Source: Lewinella sp050633125
GTDB taxonomy: Bacteria > Bacteroidota > Bacteroidia > Chitinophagales > Saprospiraceae
Reading direction: 5' to 3'
DNA: 64,000 bases
NCBI RefSeq assembly: GCF_050633125.1
Contig: NZ_JBOEFX010000081.1
Span: 1-64,000, forward strand
Shown piece by piece: positions 8,318 to 18,700 of the stretch. Made by a program: the position numbers and the translations under genes. The notes beneath the pieces were generated by a model, which saw only the letters and a program-made list of their open reading frames with translations, ran no database searches and had not been told where the DNA came from. How positions within the stretch are numbered: the stretch's first letter is position 1; every line of letters begins with the position of its first letter.

Positions 8318-8339
8318 TCATCAGGAAAACATCTGTTAG

Positions 8340-8519
8340 CTTCCTTTAAGAAGATTTTTACGATTTGTAATCGTCTACGAAAAAATCAACAGATATCCTG
8401 TCATTGCCGAAATACGCGGAACTGGTGAATTTGCTATTATAGGCACTGTGGTTGGAGGAGGAGCTCCTAATGATTTCACCTACAGTTATAAGAAGCGTTC
8501 TGAACTGGCTGGAAATTAA
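8340..8519 (+). pseudogene. Possible remnant of a degraded gene
   Basis: After an in-frame stop at 8337, a frame runs 59 codons to TAA at 8517-8519 with no start codon. The translation includes VYEKINRYPVIAEIRGTGEF and GGGAPNDFTYSYKKRSELAGN, which has a protein-like composition. No family is recognised. It could be the C-terminal scar of a lost gene, or chance. Confidence 0.25.
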
Positions 8520-8588
8520 GCTAAATCGGTGCCTATCAAGTCTGGATTCATAAATATTGGATTGGCAGACGATATATTCCGAGTCATA

Positions 8589-8623
8589 GAGGGGTTCAGG
8601 TTGTACTTCAGCCTAAACCCCTC
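8589..8623 (+). terminator. Hairpin, possible terminator
   Basis: Arms gaggggtt (8589-8596) and aacccctc (8616-8623) are perfectly complementary, with an additional agg/cct pairing inside. No T-run follows, so factor-independent termination is uncertain. Confidence 0.4.
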
Positions 8624-8715
8624 TACTCGTTATCGCTAAAAAACATTAGCCAGCTTCCGCACTTTCAAATAGAATTCTTCCAGCCTTCTACCCTACCCTA
8701 GCTAATAACGCTCCT

Positions 8716-9663
8716 ATGAATGAATATTTCAGATCGATCATTTTGCAGAAAACAGGGGCTTCTTCTTTATTTGAAAAGGAGATGATCCAGGAATTGTGGA
8801 GTGGCTACGGGAAAATCATCCGGGTCGGATTAAAGAATGCTCCTGTCGAAAGTGTTGTAGTAAAGCACGTTCAGTTGCCCCTGCATAAAAATCACCCGCG
8901 CGGATGGAACACGGATATTGGTCATCAGCGAAAGGTGAAATCCTACGAGGTTGAAGCTGCGTGGTATAACACCTACAGCAAAAATAGTGTTGCCCGCTTG
9001 CCGCAATGTTTAGCCCTTGAGACGCAAGATGACGAGGTACTGATGGTGCTGGAAGATTTGAATGGAGCGGGCTACCCCTTACGCAAGAGAACGGTCAGGT
9101 GGGAAGAAATAGCAGCCTGTTTGACATGGTTGGCACAATTTCACGCAAGTTACTTGGGGGAAACTCCCAATGGACTCTGGGAGGTAGGCACCTATTGGCA
9201 CTTGGAGACCAGGCCTCATGAATTAGCCGTATTGGAGGATCAAAAATTGAAAGAGGCTGCTGCTGTCATTGATAAAAAACTGAATACTTGTACGTACAAA
9301 ACATTTGTTCATGGCGATGCCAAGCTGGCCAACTTTTGCTTTGCTGAAGATGGCCCCGTTGCTGGTGTGGATTTTCAATATGTAGGCGGCGGGTGTGGAA
9401 TGAAAGATGTGGCGTATTTCATAGGCAGTTGCCTGAACGAAAGGGAGTGTGAACGTTTGGAAGCACAAATCCTGGACACCTATTTTGGGCCTTTGCAAAA
9501 CGCAATGAAGGAACGAAATGAAGCGTTGGAAAAGGAATGGCGTTCTTTATACCGAGTAGCTTGGGCCGACTTTCATCGCTTCCTAAAAGGATGGAGCCCT
9601 GGTCACTGGAAGATTAATAGTTACAGTGAGCGTGTCACGGCAGAAGTGATTAATAGTTTATAG
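8716..9663 (+). CDS. Aminoglycoside-phosphotransferase/EcKinase-like small-molecule kinase
   Basis: The 315-residue protein has the APH-type kinase fold. It shows an ATP-binding lysine (K50 in VVVKHV), a hinge region with VLMVLEDLNGAG, the catalytic loop HGDAKLANF (H199, D201, N206) and a metal-binding aspartate (D219 in VDFQYVGGG). The pattern is close to the ecdysteroid-kinase/CHK-like branch, which phosphorylates hydroxyl groups of small molecules. It is the first gene of a six-gene operon and ends 2 bases before the phosphatase gene. A kinase and a phosphatase directly ahead of a molybdenum hydroxylase suggests they act on the same substrate or on its phosphorylated form. That is inference; the substrate is unknown. 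Confidence 0.75.
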   Translation: MNEYFRSIILQKTGASSLFEKEMIQELWSGYGKIIRVGLKNAPVESVVVKHVQLPLHKNHPRGWNTDIGHQRKVKSYEVEAAWYNTYSKNSVARLPQCLALETQDDEVLMVLEDLNGAGYPLRKRTVRWEEIAACLTWLAQFHASYLGETPNGLWEVGTYWHLETRPHELAVLEDQKLKEAAAVIDKKLNTCTYKTFVHGDAKLANFCFAEDGPVAGVDFQYVGGGCGMKDVAYFIGSCLNERECERLEAQILDTYFGPLQNAMKERNEALEKEWRSLYRVAWADFHRFLKGWSPGHWKINSYSERVTAEVINSL

Positions 9664-9665
9664 AA

Positions 9666-10499
9666 ATGGATCTTTCACAGCTTAGCAATATAGCCATCAA
9701 AGCTGCCCTTGCCGCAGGGAAAATCATTCAGAAGCATATGAATGAAGATGTTTCGGTGGAGAAAAAGAAGGGAGGGACAAGCTATGCCTCACAAGTCGTG
9801 ACAGCGGTAGACAAAGCCTGTGAATCAGCCATTCTTTCTCATTTACTTCCTACTTGTGACGCGTTTGCCTTAGCGCTTTTATCGGAAGAGACCGAAGATG
9901 ATGGTCGTCGATTCAAAAAAGACTTCTTCTGGTGCATTGACCCAATGGACGGAACGCTTGCTTTTATCAATAAACAATCGGGCTTTTCTGTATCGATTGC
10001 TTTAATCGCAAAAGATGGGACACCATATATAGGAGTCGTTTTTGATCCCAGTACAGATACCTTGTACCATGCGATTAAAGGATATGGGGCCTTTAAGAAT
10101 CATAAGCCTTGGAAAATCAAGCATAGAAACAACCATTTGACCTATGTGACTGATCGAAAACTGAAGGATACGCCTCGTGCAGCCGAAATAGAAAGGCTGC
10201 TAAATAAATATGTAGCACAGCTGGGTTTGAATGATGTAAAAGAGATTGCTGGAGCTGGATCTGTATTAAATGGTATTATTGTACTGGAAAATGGCCCTGC
10301 TTGCATGTTGAAATTTCCGAAAAAGGAAACCGGAGGTGGGAGCATCTGGGACTATGCTGCTACCGCCTGTATTTATCAGGAATTGGGCTTAGTCGCAACA
10401 AATTTTGCTGGAGGAAGATTGGATTTGAACAGAAAAGAGGACACTTTTATGAATCACGAAGGCGTCTTTTATTCTAACTTGATCGATACACAAGATTAG
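9666..10499 (+). CDS. Inositol monophosphatase family / CysQ-like phosphatase
   Basis: The 277-residue protein carries the family metal site: LLSEETEDDG (Glu near 75), DPMDGTLAF (D92, D95) and a late GGGSIWDYAAT block. CysQ members remove the 3'-phosphate from adenosine 3',5'-bisphosphate. Other members act on inositol or sugar phosphates. The length fits both. It sits 2 bases after the kinase gene and 2 bases before xdhA, so it is clearly co-transcribed with the hydroxylase genes. The cysQ name is not assigned because context points to a dedicated substrate rather than sulfur metabolism. Confidence 0.75.
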   Translation: MDLSQLSNIAIKAALAAGKIIQKHMNEDVSVEKKKGGTSYASQVVTAVDKACESAILSHLLPTCDAFALALLSEETEDDGRRFKKDFFWCIDPMDGTLAFINKQSGFSVSIALIAKDGTPYIGVVFDPSTDTLYHAIKGYGAFKNHKPWKIKHRNNHLTYVTDRKLKDTPRAAEIERLLNKYVAQLGLNDVKEIAGAGSVLNGIIVLENGPACMLKFPKKETGGGSIWDYAATACIYQELGLVATNFAGGRLDLNRKEDTFMNHEGVFYSNLIDTQD

Positions 10500-10501
10500 T
10501 C

Positions 10502-11941
10502 ATGATACAATTTATACTTAACAATAAGGTTGTCAAAACATCTACCAACTCGGGGCTTACATTACTCGATTTTATTCGAGAGCATCAACAATTGAAAGGC
10601 ACAAAAATAGGCTGTCGCGAAGGTGATTGCGGTGCTTGTACCGTTTTGGTTGGAACCTTGAATGGAGACGACGTAAATTACCAGAGTATTACGTCTTGTC
10701 TTTCCCCTTTAGGAAATGCCAATGGAAAGCATATTGTCACTATAGAAGGTATTAATTTACCTACAGCCTTGAATGCCGTTCAAAAGGCGATGACCGACAA
10801 TTATGCGACTCAATGTGGGTTTTGTACACCAGGATTTGTCCTTTCTATAACGGGTTTTGCTTTAGCAAATAATAAATCAAGACGTTGCAACGACGCTATT
10901 AGCGGGAATATCTGTAGATGTACAGGTTATAAATCTATTGAAAAAGCAGGTTTAGCAATTGAGCAAAAGCTACACCAGGAAGAGGAGCTTCACAGCATAG
11001 CGTGGTTGATAAAAGAAGGTTTTATTCCTGATTATTTCGAATACATTCCGCAAAAACTAAAGGCATTACAATATAGTACTTCGAGTGCTTTGACTTCTCT
11101 TCCCACAGCGAGCGTGGAGCAGTTTTCAAAAACTACAAAAGTTGCTAATGGAACCGACTTATATGTTCATCATGCAGATAAAATGGCAGCACAAGATGTA
11201 CATTTATTAGTTGACGAACCAGCCCTGAAAGGTATTTCATTCTCAGACGGCATTTGCACACTGGGAGCCAACACAACGGCTACAGAAATAGCAGAAAACA
11301 AGCAGCTACAAAGTCTGTTTCCGAGACTAAAGCAATTTTTCAAACTTGTTTCTTCTGAACCCATCAGAAACATGGGGACTCTTGGCGGAAACTTTGTAAA
11401 TGCCTCCCCTATTGGTGATATGTCTATTTTTTTTTTAGCACTAAATGCTACCTTGACGATTATGAACGAAGACGGAAAGGAAAGGCAAATCCCATTCCAG
11501 TCGTTTCACCGAGACTACAAAGTTTACGATTTACAAAAGCATGAGATTTTAAAGAATATTTCTTTTGACATTCCAACAGCGAATGAGTTTTTCAATTTCG
11601 AAAAAGTAAGCAAACGCACTCATCTGGATATTGCCAGTGTGAATTCAGCAGGAAGGATTGAAGTTTCGAATGGTATCATTACGCAAGCGCATTTTTCGGT
11701 AGGTGGCGTTGCCGCAATTCCCAAGTATTTATTCAAGACAAACGAGTACCTGTTAGGGAAAGCAATGAATTCGAAAACGGTAAGCGATGCCGCTGAAGTC
11801 TTGCAATCAGAAATTTCTCCAATCAGTGATGTAAGAGGAACTTCGGCCTACAAACGCTTGCTGGCAAGGCAATTATTCTTCGCCCACTTCCTTGAATTAT
11901 TCCCAACTCAAATGGAGTTCGATAAACTAATGGCCTCATGA
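10502..11941 (+). CDS. xdhA: Xanthine dehydrogenase-type hydroxylase, iron-sulfur/FAD subunit
   Basis: The 479-residue protein has three expected parts. A plant-type [2Fe-2S] domain has C38, C43, C46 and C66 (GCREGDCGACTVLV). A second [2Fe-2S] helical domain has C105, C108, C138 and C140 (CGFCTPGF, CRCTGY). An FAD-binding CO-dehydrogenase-flavoprotein-like domain (about 200-475) contains IRNMGTLGGNFVNASPIGD. It passes electrons from the molybdenum subunit to NAD+ or another acceptor. The stop codon overlaps the start of the large-subunit gene (ATGA), which implies coupled translation. The substrate may be a purine or another N-heterocycle. Confidence 0.92.
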   Translation: MIQFILNNKVVKTSTNSGLTLLDFIREHQQLKGTKIGCREGDCGACTVLVGTLNGDDVNYQSITSCLSPLGNANGKHIVTIEGINLPTALNAVQKAMTDNYATQCGFCTPGFVLSITGFALANNKSRRCNDAISGNICRCTGYKSIEKAGLAIEQKLHQEEELHSIAWLIKEGFIPDYFEYIPQKLKALQYSTSSALTSLPTASVEQFSKTTKVANGTDLYVHHADKMAAQDVHLLVDEPALKGISFSDGICTLGANTTATEIAENKQLQSLFPRLKQFFKLVSSEPIRNMGTLGGNFVNASPIGDMSIFFLALNATLTIMNEDGKERQIPFQSFHRDYKVYDLQKHEILKNISFDIPTANEFFNFEKVSKRTHLDIASVNSAGRIEVSNGIITQAHFSVGGVAAIPKYLFKTNEYLLGKAMNSKTVSDAAEVLQSEISPISDVRGTSAYKRLLARQLFFAHFLELFPTQMEFDKLMAS

Positions 11942-14205
11942 AGACGATGAAAAACATTGATAGTTTTACCCATGTCCGAGGCGAATCGTTGTTTGTGGAT
12001 GATTTAATCTTACGACAAGATGCATTGATCGGATTGTGTTTTGATTCGCCAAAAGCGCACGGAAAAATCAAATCGGTAGATTATTCAAAAGCGGAAACAC
12101 TGGAAGGTGTGGTCAGAATATTTACCTACAAGGATATTTTAGGAGAGAATCAAATTGGCGGCATTATTCCGGATGAACCGCTATGGGCAGAAAACGAAGT
12201 GCATTTCTGGGGACAGCCCATTGCTTTTATCGTGGCAGAAACGGAAGCCATTGCTAAAAAAGCAAAAGCCTTGATTTCCATAGAACTCGAAGAGTTGCCT
12301 GTCATTACCACCGCCAAAGAAGCCAAAGAAAAAGGGAGTTTTATCAATGCCCCCCGTTCTTTTGAACTCGGTGATACGACCAACGCATTTTTAGCTTGCG
12401 ATTATGTTTTTGAAGGGGAAACATTCTCTAACGGGCAAGAACATTTGTACCTGGAGACGCAAGGATGTTATGCTATTCCACAAGAAAATGGCACGATAAA
12501 ACTAATCTCCTCTACCCAAGGGCCAACTATTGTTCAAAAAACAGCGGCTAAAGTATTGGGGATACCCATGCATAAAATCGAAGTGGATGTAATTCGGCTA
12601 GGGGGTGGTTTTGGTGGTAAAGAAGACCAGGCAACCCCATGGGCAGTGATGACCGCTGTGGCTGTACAACACCTGAATCGTCCAGTGAAATACATATTGA
12701 ATCGTCATGATGATATGCGGATGACGGGTAAACGGCACCCCTATACTTCTTTCTATAAAATAGGATTGACCAAAGATTTGAAGATCAAAGCTTTTGAAGC
12801 GGAGTTCTTACAAAATTCTGGTGCTGCTGCCGATTTATCTCCAGCTATTGCAGAGCGAACCTTATTTCACGCAACGAACAGTTATTTTATTCCCAATGTA
12901 AGTACCACCGTCTTTAGTTGTAAAACTAATTTGCCTCCAAACACTGCTTTTCGTGGCTTTGGTGGCCCCCAGGGTATGTTTGTCATCGAAAGCGCCATTG
13001 CCGATGCCGCTGATAAAATAGGGCTCAACAAAAGGCACATCCAAGAAGCAAATCTGCTGGCCGAAAATGATGAGTTTTCTTATGGCCAAATTGCTACACA
13101 AGTAGAAGCTGAAAAGACCTGGTTTAGTGCTAAAGAAAAATTTGATTTAGCGCGTTTGGAACAAGAAGCAACTGCTTTTAATAAAGAAAACAAGCGCCAC
13201 AAAAAGGGCATTTCACTAATGCCCGTCACCTTCGGAATTTCATTTACCAATACCCAAATGAATCATGCCCGCGCACTTATTCATATTTACCAGGATGGCA
13301 GTGTGGGCGTTTCTACTGGTGCGGTGGAAATGGGACAAAGTGTAAACACAAAAATGCTACAAGTAGCACAATCGGTACTGGGGATTTCACCTGCAAAAAT
13401 AAAACTGGAAACGACCAATACGACGCGTGTAGCGAACACCTCTCCTTCTGCTGCCAGTTCTACGGCAGATCTGAATGGAAAAGCCGTGGAAATGGCCTGC
13501 AATTCTTTACTGGAAAGATTAATAAAAGTAGCAGCTAAAACACTTTCAGTCGAGGAAAAAACCATTTCCTTTCAAGAGGATTTTGTTTTTGTTGATGGAG
13601 AGAAATCTTCCCTTGCCTGGGAAGACGTAATCAATCAAGCAATGATTCACCGAGTTGCATTATCTGAAAATGCACATTACGCCACGCCTAAAATTCATTT
13701 TGATAAAACGAAAGAAAAAGGACACCCTTTTGCCTATCATGTGTATGGAACAGCCATTACAGCTGTAACCGTCGACTGTTTGCGAGGCACCTATGAAATT
13801 GATGCAGTGAAAATCGTACATGATTTTGGGAAATCTATGAATCTAGGAATCGACTTAGGGCAAGTTGAAGGTGCCTTGGCGCAAGGAATTGGCTGGATGA
13901 CCATGGAGGAAATTGCATATGGTGAAGATGGGCGATTATTATCAAATGCCTTATCTACATATAAGGTGCCAGATATTTTTTCTGCACCAAAAACAGTAGA
14001 AACCATTCCCCTGGAAACAGAAGGAAACGATATGGCTATCCAAAAATCTAAAGCTGTCGGTGAGCCTCCTTTAATGTATGGTATTGGAGCTTACTTTGCG
14101 ATTCAGCAAGCAGTGAAGGCGTTTAATCCAAATTATAAATTAAAATTTCATTCGCCTTTTACACCAGAGAAAGTGCTGATGGGATTGTATGAACCTCTAA
14201 GTTGA
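11938..14205 (+). CDS. xdhB: Xanthine dehydrogenase-type hydroxylase, molybdopterin subunit
   Basis: The 755-residue protein is the catalytic partner of the preceding gene. It shows the cofactor-binding motifs GGGFGGKEDQ and FRGFGGPQG, and the catalytic glutamate E709 in KAVGEPPLM. These are the marks of the xanthine oxidase family, in which the glutamate activates water or substrate at the molybdenum centre. XdhC is encoded two genes downstream, which supports a sulfurated Mo cofactor. The 4-base overlap with xdhA and the overlapping TTG start of the next gene indicate one mRNA. Xanthine is only the default substrate; aldehydes or N-heterocycles are also possible. Confidence 0.92.
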   Translation: MKTMKNIDSFTHVRGESLFVDDLILRQDALIGLCFDSPKAHGKIKSVDYSKAETLEGVVRIFTYKDILGENQIGGIIPDEPLWAENEVHFWGQPIAFIVAETEAIAKKAKALISIELEELPVITTAKEAKEKGSFINAPRSFELGDTTNAFLACDYVFEGETFSNGQEHLYLETQGCYAIPQENGTIKLISSTQGPTIVQKTAAKVLGIPMHKIEVDVIRLGGGFGGKEDQATPWAVMTAVAVQHLNRPVKYILNRHDDMRMTGKRHPYTSFYKIGLTKDLKIKAFEAEFLQNSGAAADLSPAIAERTLFHATNSYFIPNVSTTVFSCKTNLPPNTAFRGFGGPQGMFVIESAIADAADKIGLNKRHIQEANLLAENDEFSYGQIATQVEAEKTWFSAKEKFDLARLEQEATAFNKENKRHKKGISLMPVTFGISFTNTQMNHARALIHIYQDGSVGVSTGAVEMGQSVNTKMLQVAQSVLGISPAKIKLETTNTTRVANTSPSAASSTADLNGKAVEMACNSLLERLIKVAAKTLSVEEKTISFQEDFVFVDGEKSSLAWEDVINQAMIHRVALSENAHYATPKIHFDKTKEKGHPFAYHVYGTAITAVTVDCLRGTYEIDAVKIVHDFGKSMNLGIDLGQVEGALAQGIGWMTMEEIAYGEDGRLLSNALSTYKVPDIFSAPKTVETIPLETEGNDMAIQKSKAVGEPPLMYGIGAYFAIQQAVKAFNPNYKLKFHSPFTPEKVLMGLYEPLS

Positions 14206-14684
14206 AATACACCAAGCAAAATATCATTAGAGGCGCTGTTATTTATAGTATTGGAGATACCATTGCTGCGCTGTTATTAACCGAATTCTCTATCTATCGA
14301 TTACTCGGAATGGTACTCATTGGAGCAACCATCTATAGCTTTGAAATTCCTAATTATTTCTCATGGATAGATAAAAAAACCATTTCCTATAGCGGAATAA
14401 AAAAGACATTAGCCAAAACAGGATTGGCAATTGCGTACTTTAATCCCTTATGGATTTTCCGGCATTTAGCGTTCATAAAACTATTTTCTGGCAATTACCA
14501 GCACATCAATAGTAACCTGCTGTTAATTGCGTTTTGGTCATTTTTAGCAAATATTCCGATCTCGTTTATTGCGAATTACCTGATTCAGAACAAGGTGAAA
14601 TTGGACTGGAGGTTTATGGCAAGTGCTATATTCTCAGCGTTAATGGCTATTTATTACGCATTAAGCGAAACTATTTTCCAATGA
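14202..14684 (+). CDS. Unknown membrane protein encoded inside the xdh operon
   Basis: Not recognised. The 160-residue protein has four to five hydrophobic segments, at about residues 10-27, 34-47, 75-95, 105-125 and 137-155. The start is TTG at 14202, overlapping the xdhB stop (TTGA), and its own stop overlaps the xdhC ATG (ATGA). It is therefore held between two genes of one pathway by coupled translation. It could be a membrane anchor, electron acceptor partner or substrate transporter for the hydroxylase, but the sequence shows no heme, quinone or metal motif that would decide. Only its position suggests a link. Confidence 0.7.
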   Translation: MKYTKQNIIRGAVIYSIGDTIAALLLTEFSIYRLLGMVLIGATIYSFEIPNYFSWIDKKTISYSGIKKTLAKTGLAIAYFNPLWIFRHLAFIKLFSGNYQHINSNLLLIAFWSFLANIPISFIANYLIQNKVKLDWRFMASAIFSALMAIYYALSETIFQ

Positions 14685-15646
14685 TTTTTTGGCAAAAACT
14701 ATTAGATAAGCTTCAAGACAATCAAAAAGTATATGTCTTAACCGTTATTGAAAACTTCGGGAGTTCTCCGGGAAGAAAAGGTTTCAAGATGCTCGTAGCT
14801 CAAGACAAATTCATCTTTGGTTCTGTTGGTGGCGGTGTTATGGAATTTTCTTTAGTAGAAGAAGCCCAGCAATTATTATTAGAAGAAAATTCGCCCACAT
14901 TTATAAAAAAGCAAATCCATAGAGGAGGGGTAAAAAATGGCTCAGGGATGATTTGTTCTGGTGAGCAAACAGTAGCTTTTCATTGCTTAACGTTCCAGCA
15001 CATCTCTGTCGTTAAAAACGTGCTGAATTGCTTACAAAATGGCGAAAAAGGAACCTTAAGTCTGACACCGGGGACTGTCTCTTTTTCAGTTAAACATTTA
15101 GCAAATCTATTTGACTATCAAATCAATTCAAGCGAAGATTGGTTCTTTGAAGAACATATCGGTTTTAGAGAGACCTTGTACATCATTGGTGGTGGCCATG
15201 TTGGTGTTGCTGTTTCTGAACTGTTTGTAAAACTGGGATTTCACGTCATTATCTTGGACAACAGGCCGCACTTAAACACCTTAGAGAACAACAATTTTGC
15301 ACATCAAAAATTAGTGGTTGATTATAACAACATACATGACTATGTGCCTCAGGGAAACCATAGCTATGTAGCAATTATGACCAATAAATACACGGATGAC
15401 AAATTGGTTCTGAGTAAGTTAATCAAGAACAATTACAAGTTTATTGGCGTCTTAGGTAGCAAATCAAAGTTGAAAATGATGTGGAAAACCTTGCTAAATG
15501 AAGGTTTTACGCAAGCAGAACTAAAAGTGATTTACGCTCCTATTGGTTTGTCTATAAAAAGTGAAACACCCGAAGAAATAGCGGTGAGTATAGCTGCGCA
15601 GGCTATTCAGGTTAAAAACAAGCACTTTACAAATACTTCTACCTAA
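14681..15646 (+). CDS. xdhC: XdhC family molybdenum hydroxylase maturation factor
   Basis: XdhC binds the molybdenum cofactor and supports its sulfuration and insertion into xanthine-dehydrogenase-type enzymes. The start chosen (ATG 14681, MIFWQKLLDKL) overlaps the preceding stop and gives 321 residues. A longer frame from 14534 would run deep into the membrane-protein gene and is not needed. Visible motifs are SSPGRKG, the GSVGGGVME block, GSGMICSGEQ, a Rossmann segment LYIIGGGHVGVAVSELF and late blocks IGVLGSKSK and PIGLSI. It is the last gene of the operon. Confidence 0.9.
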   Translation: MIFWQKLLDKLQDNQKVYVLTVIENFGSSPGRKGFKMLVAQDKFIFGSVGGGVMEFSLVEEAQQLLLEENSPTFIKKQIHRGGVKNGSGMICSGEQTVAFHCLTFQHISVVKNVLNCLQNGEKGTLSLTPGTVSFSVKHLANLFDYQINSSEDWFFEEHIGFRETLYIIGGGHVGVAVSELFVKLGFHVIILDNRPHLNTLENNNFAHQKLVVDYNNIHDYVPQGNHSYVAIMTNKYTDDKLVLSKLIKNNYKFIGVLGSKSKLKMMWKTLLNEGFTQAELKVIYAPIGLSIKSETPEEIAVSIAAQAIQVKNKHFTNTST

Positions 15647-15671
15647 AAAGCTGTAAATACAACAAAAGCAC

Positions 15672-15679
15672 TATATTTG
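15672..15679 (+). promoter_or_regulatory. Bacteroidota-type -7 element for secDF
   Basis: TATATTTG matches TAnnTTTG. Transcription would start near 15685, giving a leader of about 100 bases before the secDF ATG at 15782. This argues against translation from the upstream in-frame ATG at 15677. Confidence 0.55.
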
Positions 15680-15781
15680 CGCAGTTTTTCCAAGGGCTTG
15701 TTTTGGAGGCACTCTTGGATAAGGCTTTATGTATTTATTTTTTTTCTAATCTTAACTCGAGATTTTTTAAACTTTGAAATT

Positions 15782-18700
15782 ATGCAAGGTAAAGGAATTG
15801 TAAAATTCTTTCTTGTGGTGATGATACTGGTCACTTTGATCCAGTACCTATTTATTCTCCCGACAAATCGGGTAGAAAAGGACGCTGAGCGCTATGCGCT
15901 GAGCATTTCGTCATCCATTGAAGACGACGCGGAACAGAACCAAGCCCATACGGATGCGGTTCGCGCGTACCTAGACTCTATGTCTAGCCAGACGATATTT
16001 AAAATACCGTTACTCAAGTCTTACACTTATCAAGAACTCAAAAGCCAGCAATTGGCTTACGGTCTTGATTTGAAAGGCGGTATGAGTGTTGTATTACAGA
16101 TTGACCTGAGAGAACTAATAAGGACGCTCGCCCAGAATTCCAAGGACCAAAAATTTCGAACTGCATTAGAAAATGCCTCCAAAGCTCAGTTAAATGCACA
16201 GTCTGATTTCGTTGCTCTTTTTGCCGACGCATGGCAGGAAGTACGCGGTGAAGATCGCCTCGCTCCTATCTTCCAACGCAACGAATCTTTGCGTGATGAG
16301 ATCAACTACGAGACGACCGATGCCGAAGTTATCCGTATTCTACGGACCAAGGCGGACGAAACAGTAGAACTCACTTTCAACCTGCTCAAGCAGCGTATTG
16401 ACAAGTTGGGTGTTGTGCAACCAAACGTTAACCTTGACCAGGAACGCGACCTTATTTTGGTTGAACTTCCTGGCATTGACAACCCACAACGTGCTCGTGA
16501 ATTCCTACAGGCAGCAGCCAACCTGGAATTTTTCGAAACGTTCCGCGTAAGTGACCCAGCCGTTTCTAATGCGCTGACACAGGCTAACGAAAAGTTGCGT
16601 ACCATTCGTGGTGCAAATACAGAACAGACCATCGAGCGTGTTGATACGCTTTATGTAACCGATTCACTTGGTAATGTTTCTAACGAAATTGAAAAGATCG
16701 ATACGATCTACGCACAGAACAGCCTTAACGGCCCTCTGTTTGACTTGATGTCACCAGGCCAGGGTGCTGTAATCGGTGTAGTTAGCCGCAGCAATATCGC
16801 TGAACTGAAGAGAGTACTAGAGATGGAGGAAATCCTGAACTTGTTCCCTTCTGATCTTCGTTTCCGTTTCTCACAGAAACCTTTCGAAAGCACCTTACTG
16901 GACGAGAGTGATCGTCCGTTGGAGATGTTTGAAGTATATGCCATTAAGATGCCTCGCTCTGGCGAAGCTCCTCTAAGTGGTGACCATGTAGTTGATGCAA
17001 GTGCGCAGCCAGACCCTCAGAGCAACCAGATTGCTGTATCCTTGAATATGGATCAAACGGGTGCTAAAATTTGGGCACGCATGACTACAGAAGCTGCGAA
17101 TAACGGTAACCGTGAAATCGCCATTCTTCTGGATGACGAGGTAGCTTCTGCTCCTCGTGTAAACGAGCCTATTACCGGCGGATCGAGCTCTATTTCTGGT
17201 AGCTTCTCGCTACAGGAAGCAACTGACCTTTCCAATATTTTGGAGATTGGTAAGTTACCTGCTAGCACGGAGATCATTCAGGAATCAGTGGTAGGTCCTA
17301 CCCTTGGTGCAGCGAACATTAAAAGCTCAATGACAGCACTTGCTGTAGGTTTCTTGATCGTAATTGCGTTCATGGTTTTCTACTACGGTGGTGGTGGTAT
17401 TGTATCTGTTATTGCATTGCTGTTAAACCTTGTCTTCATCTTTGGCGCTCTTGCTAGCTACGGAACGGTACTTACCCTCCCTGGTTTCGCAGGTATCATC
17501 TTAACGATTGGTATGGCCGTGGATGCGAACGTAATCATCTACGAAAGGATTCGAGAAGAATTGCGAGAAGGCAAGTCAACCATAATGGCTGTTGCTGACG
17601 GTTTCAAGCACTCTTATTCTGCAATCATTGATGCCAACGTTACGACGATCCTTACAGCGATTGTCCTTGCCTACTTCGGTTTGGGCCCAATCAAAGGATT
17701 TGCGGTTGTATTGATCATCGGTGTACTTTCTTCTTTATTCACAGCAGTACTGGTAGGGCGCTTGATGCTTGACAGCTACTTGAAGCGTAAGAAAGACATC
17801 AGCTTTAATACCAGCGTATCGAAGAACGCATTTGCTAATATGCAGATCGACTGGATGGGTAAGCGTCGTATCGCTTATATCATCTCTGGAACGCTGATCG
17901 CTTTGAGCCTTGTGTCTTTCGTTACTCGCGGTTTCGAGCTAGGTGTAGATTTCAAAGGAGGTTACAACTACAACATCTCTTTTGATGACAATATCGATGT
18001 TGACATTGATGGCCTACGTGCCAATCTTGCAACTGCTTTTGAGGGTAGCACGCCTATCGTTAAAGAAGTAGCTGGTGTCAATACCTTCAATGTAGTAACA
18101 GACTACCTCATTGATGTACAATTCGATCCAGAGGCTTACGCTAACGAAGATGAAGCCAACGCTAATAAGCCAGAAACACTGGTTATGCATGCCCTTCACG
18201 AGGGTGTTGTTAGCACCATTGGTAGCGAAGTACCTTTCGATCAATTCAGTAATGCTGGCGGTGTGGGCACCCATGTTTCCAGCTTTAGCAAAGTAGGTCC
18301 TACGATTGCCGATGATATTACTCGGAGTGCAATTTACGCGGCCATCTTTGCCCTGTTGTTGATCTTCCTTTACATCTTTATCCGCTTTAGCAAGTGGCAG
18401 TACTCACTGGGTGCCGTTGCGGCTTTGTTCCACGATACTTTGATCGTATTGGGTATCTTCTCTTTGGGACACGGCGTCTTCGGTTTCAGTATGGAAATTG
18501 ACCAACCCTTTATCGCTGCAATCTTGACCGTAATTGGTTACTCGATTAACGATACCGTGGTTGTATTTGACCGTATCCGTGAATACTTCAACACTTACAC
18601 TAGCGGTGATAAGACTTCTGTGATCAACGCAGCAGTGAACAGTACGGTTAGCCGTACGATCATTACCTCTTTAACTACCCTCTTCGGTGTATTGGTACTC

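Larger units (their letters stand above)
8318..8715. other. 398-base stretch without an intact gene
   Basis: It holds a possible protein remnant (8340-8519) and a hairpin (8589-8623), then an AT-rich leader to the kinase gene. No complete reading frame with a start codon was found. Confidence 0.5.

Noticed and set aside
15677..15781. In-frame ATG 35 codons upstream of the chosen secDF start
   Set aside because: It lies within the TATATTTG promoter element, and the chosen start begins directly at the first membrane helix as in other SecDF proteins.
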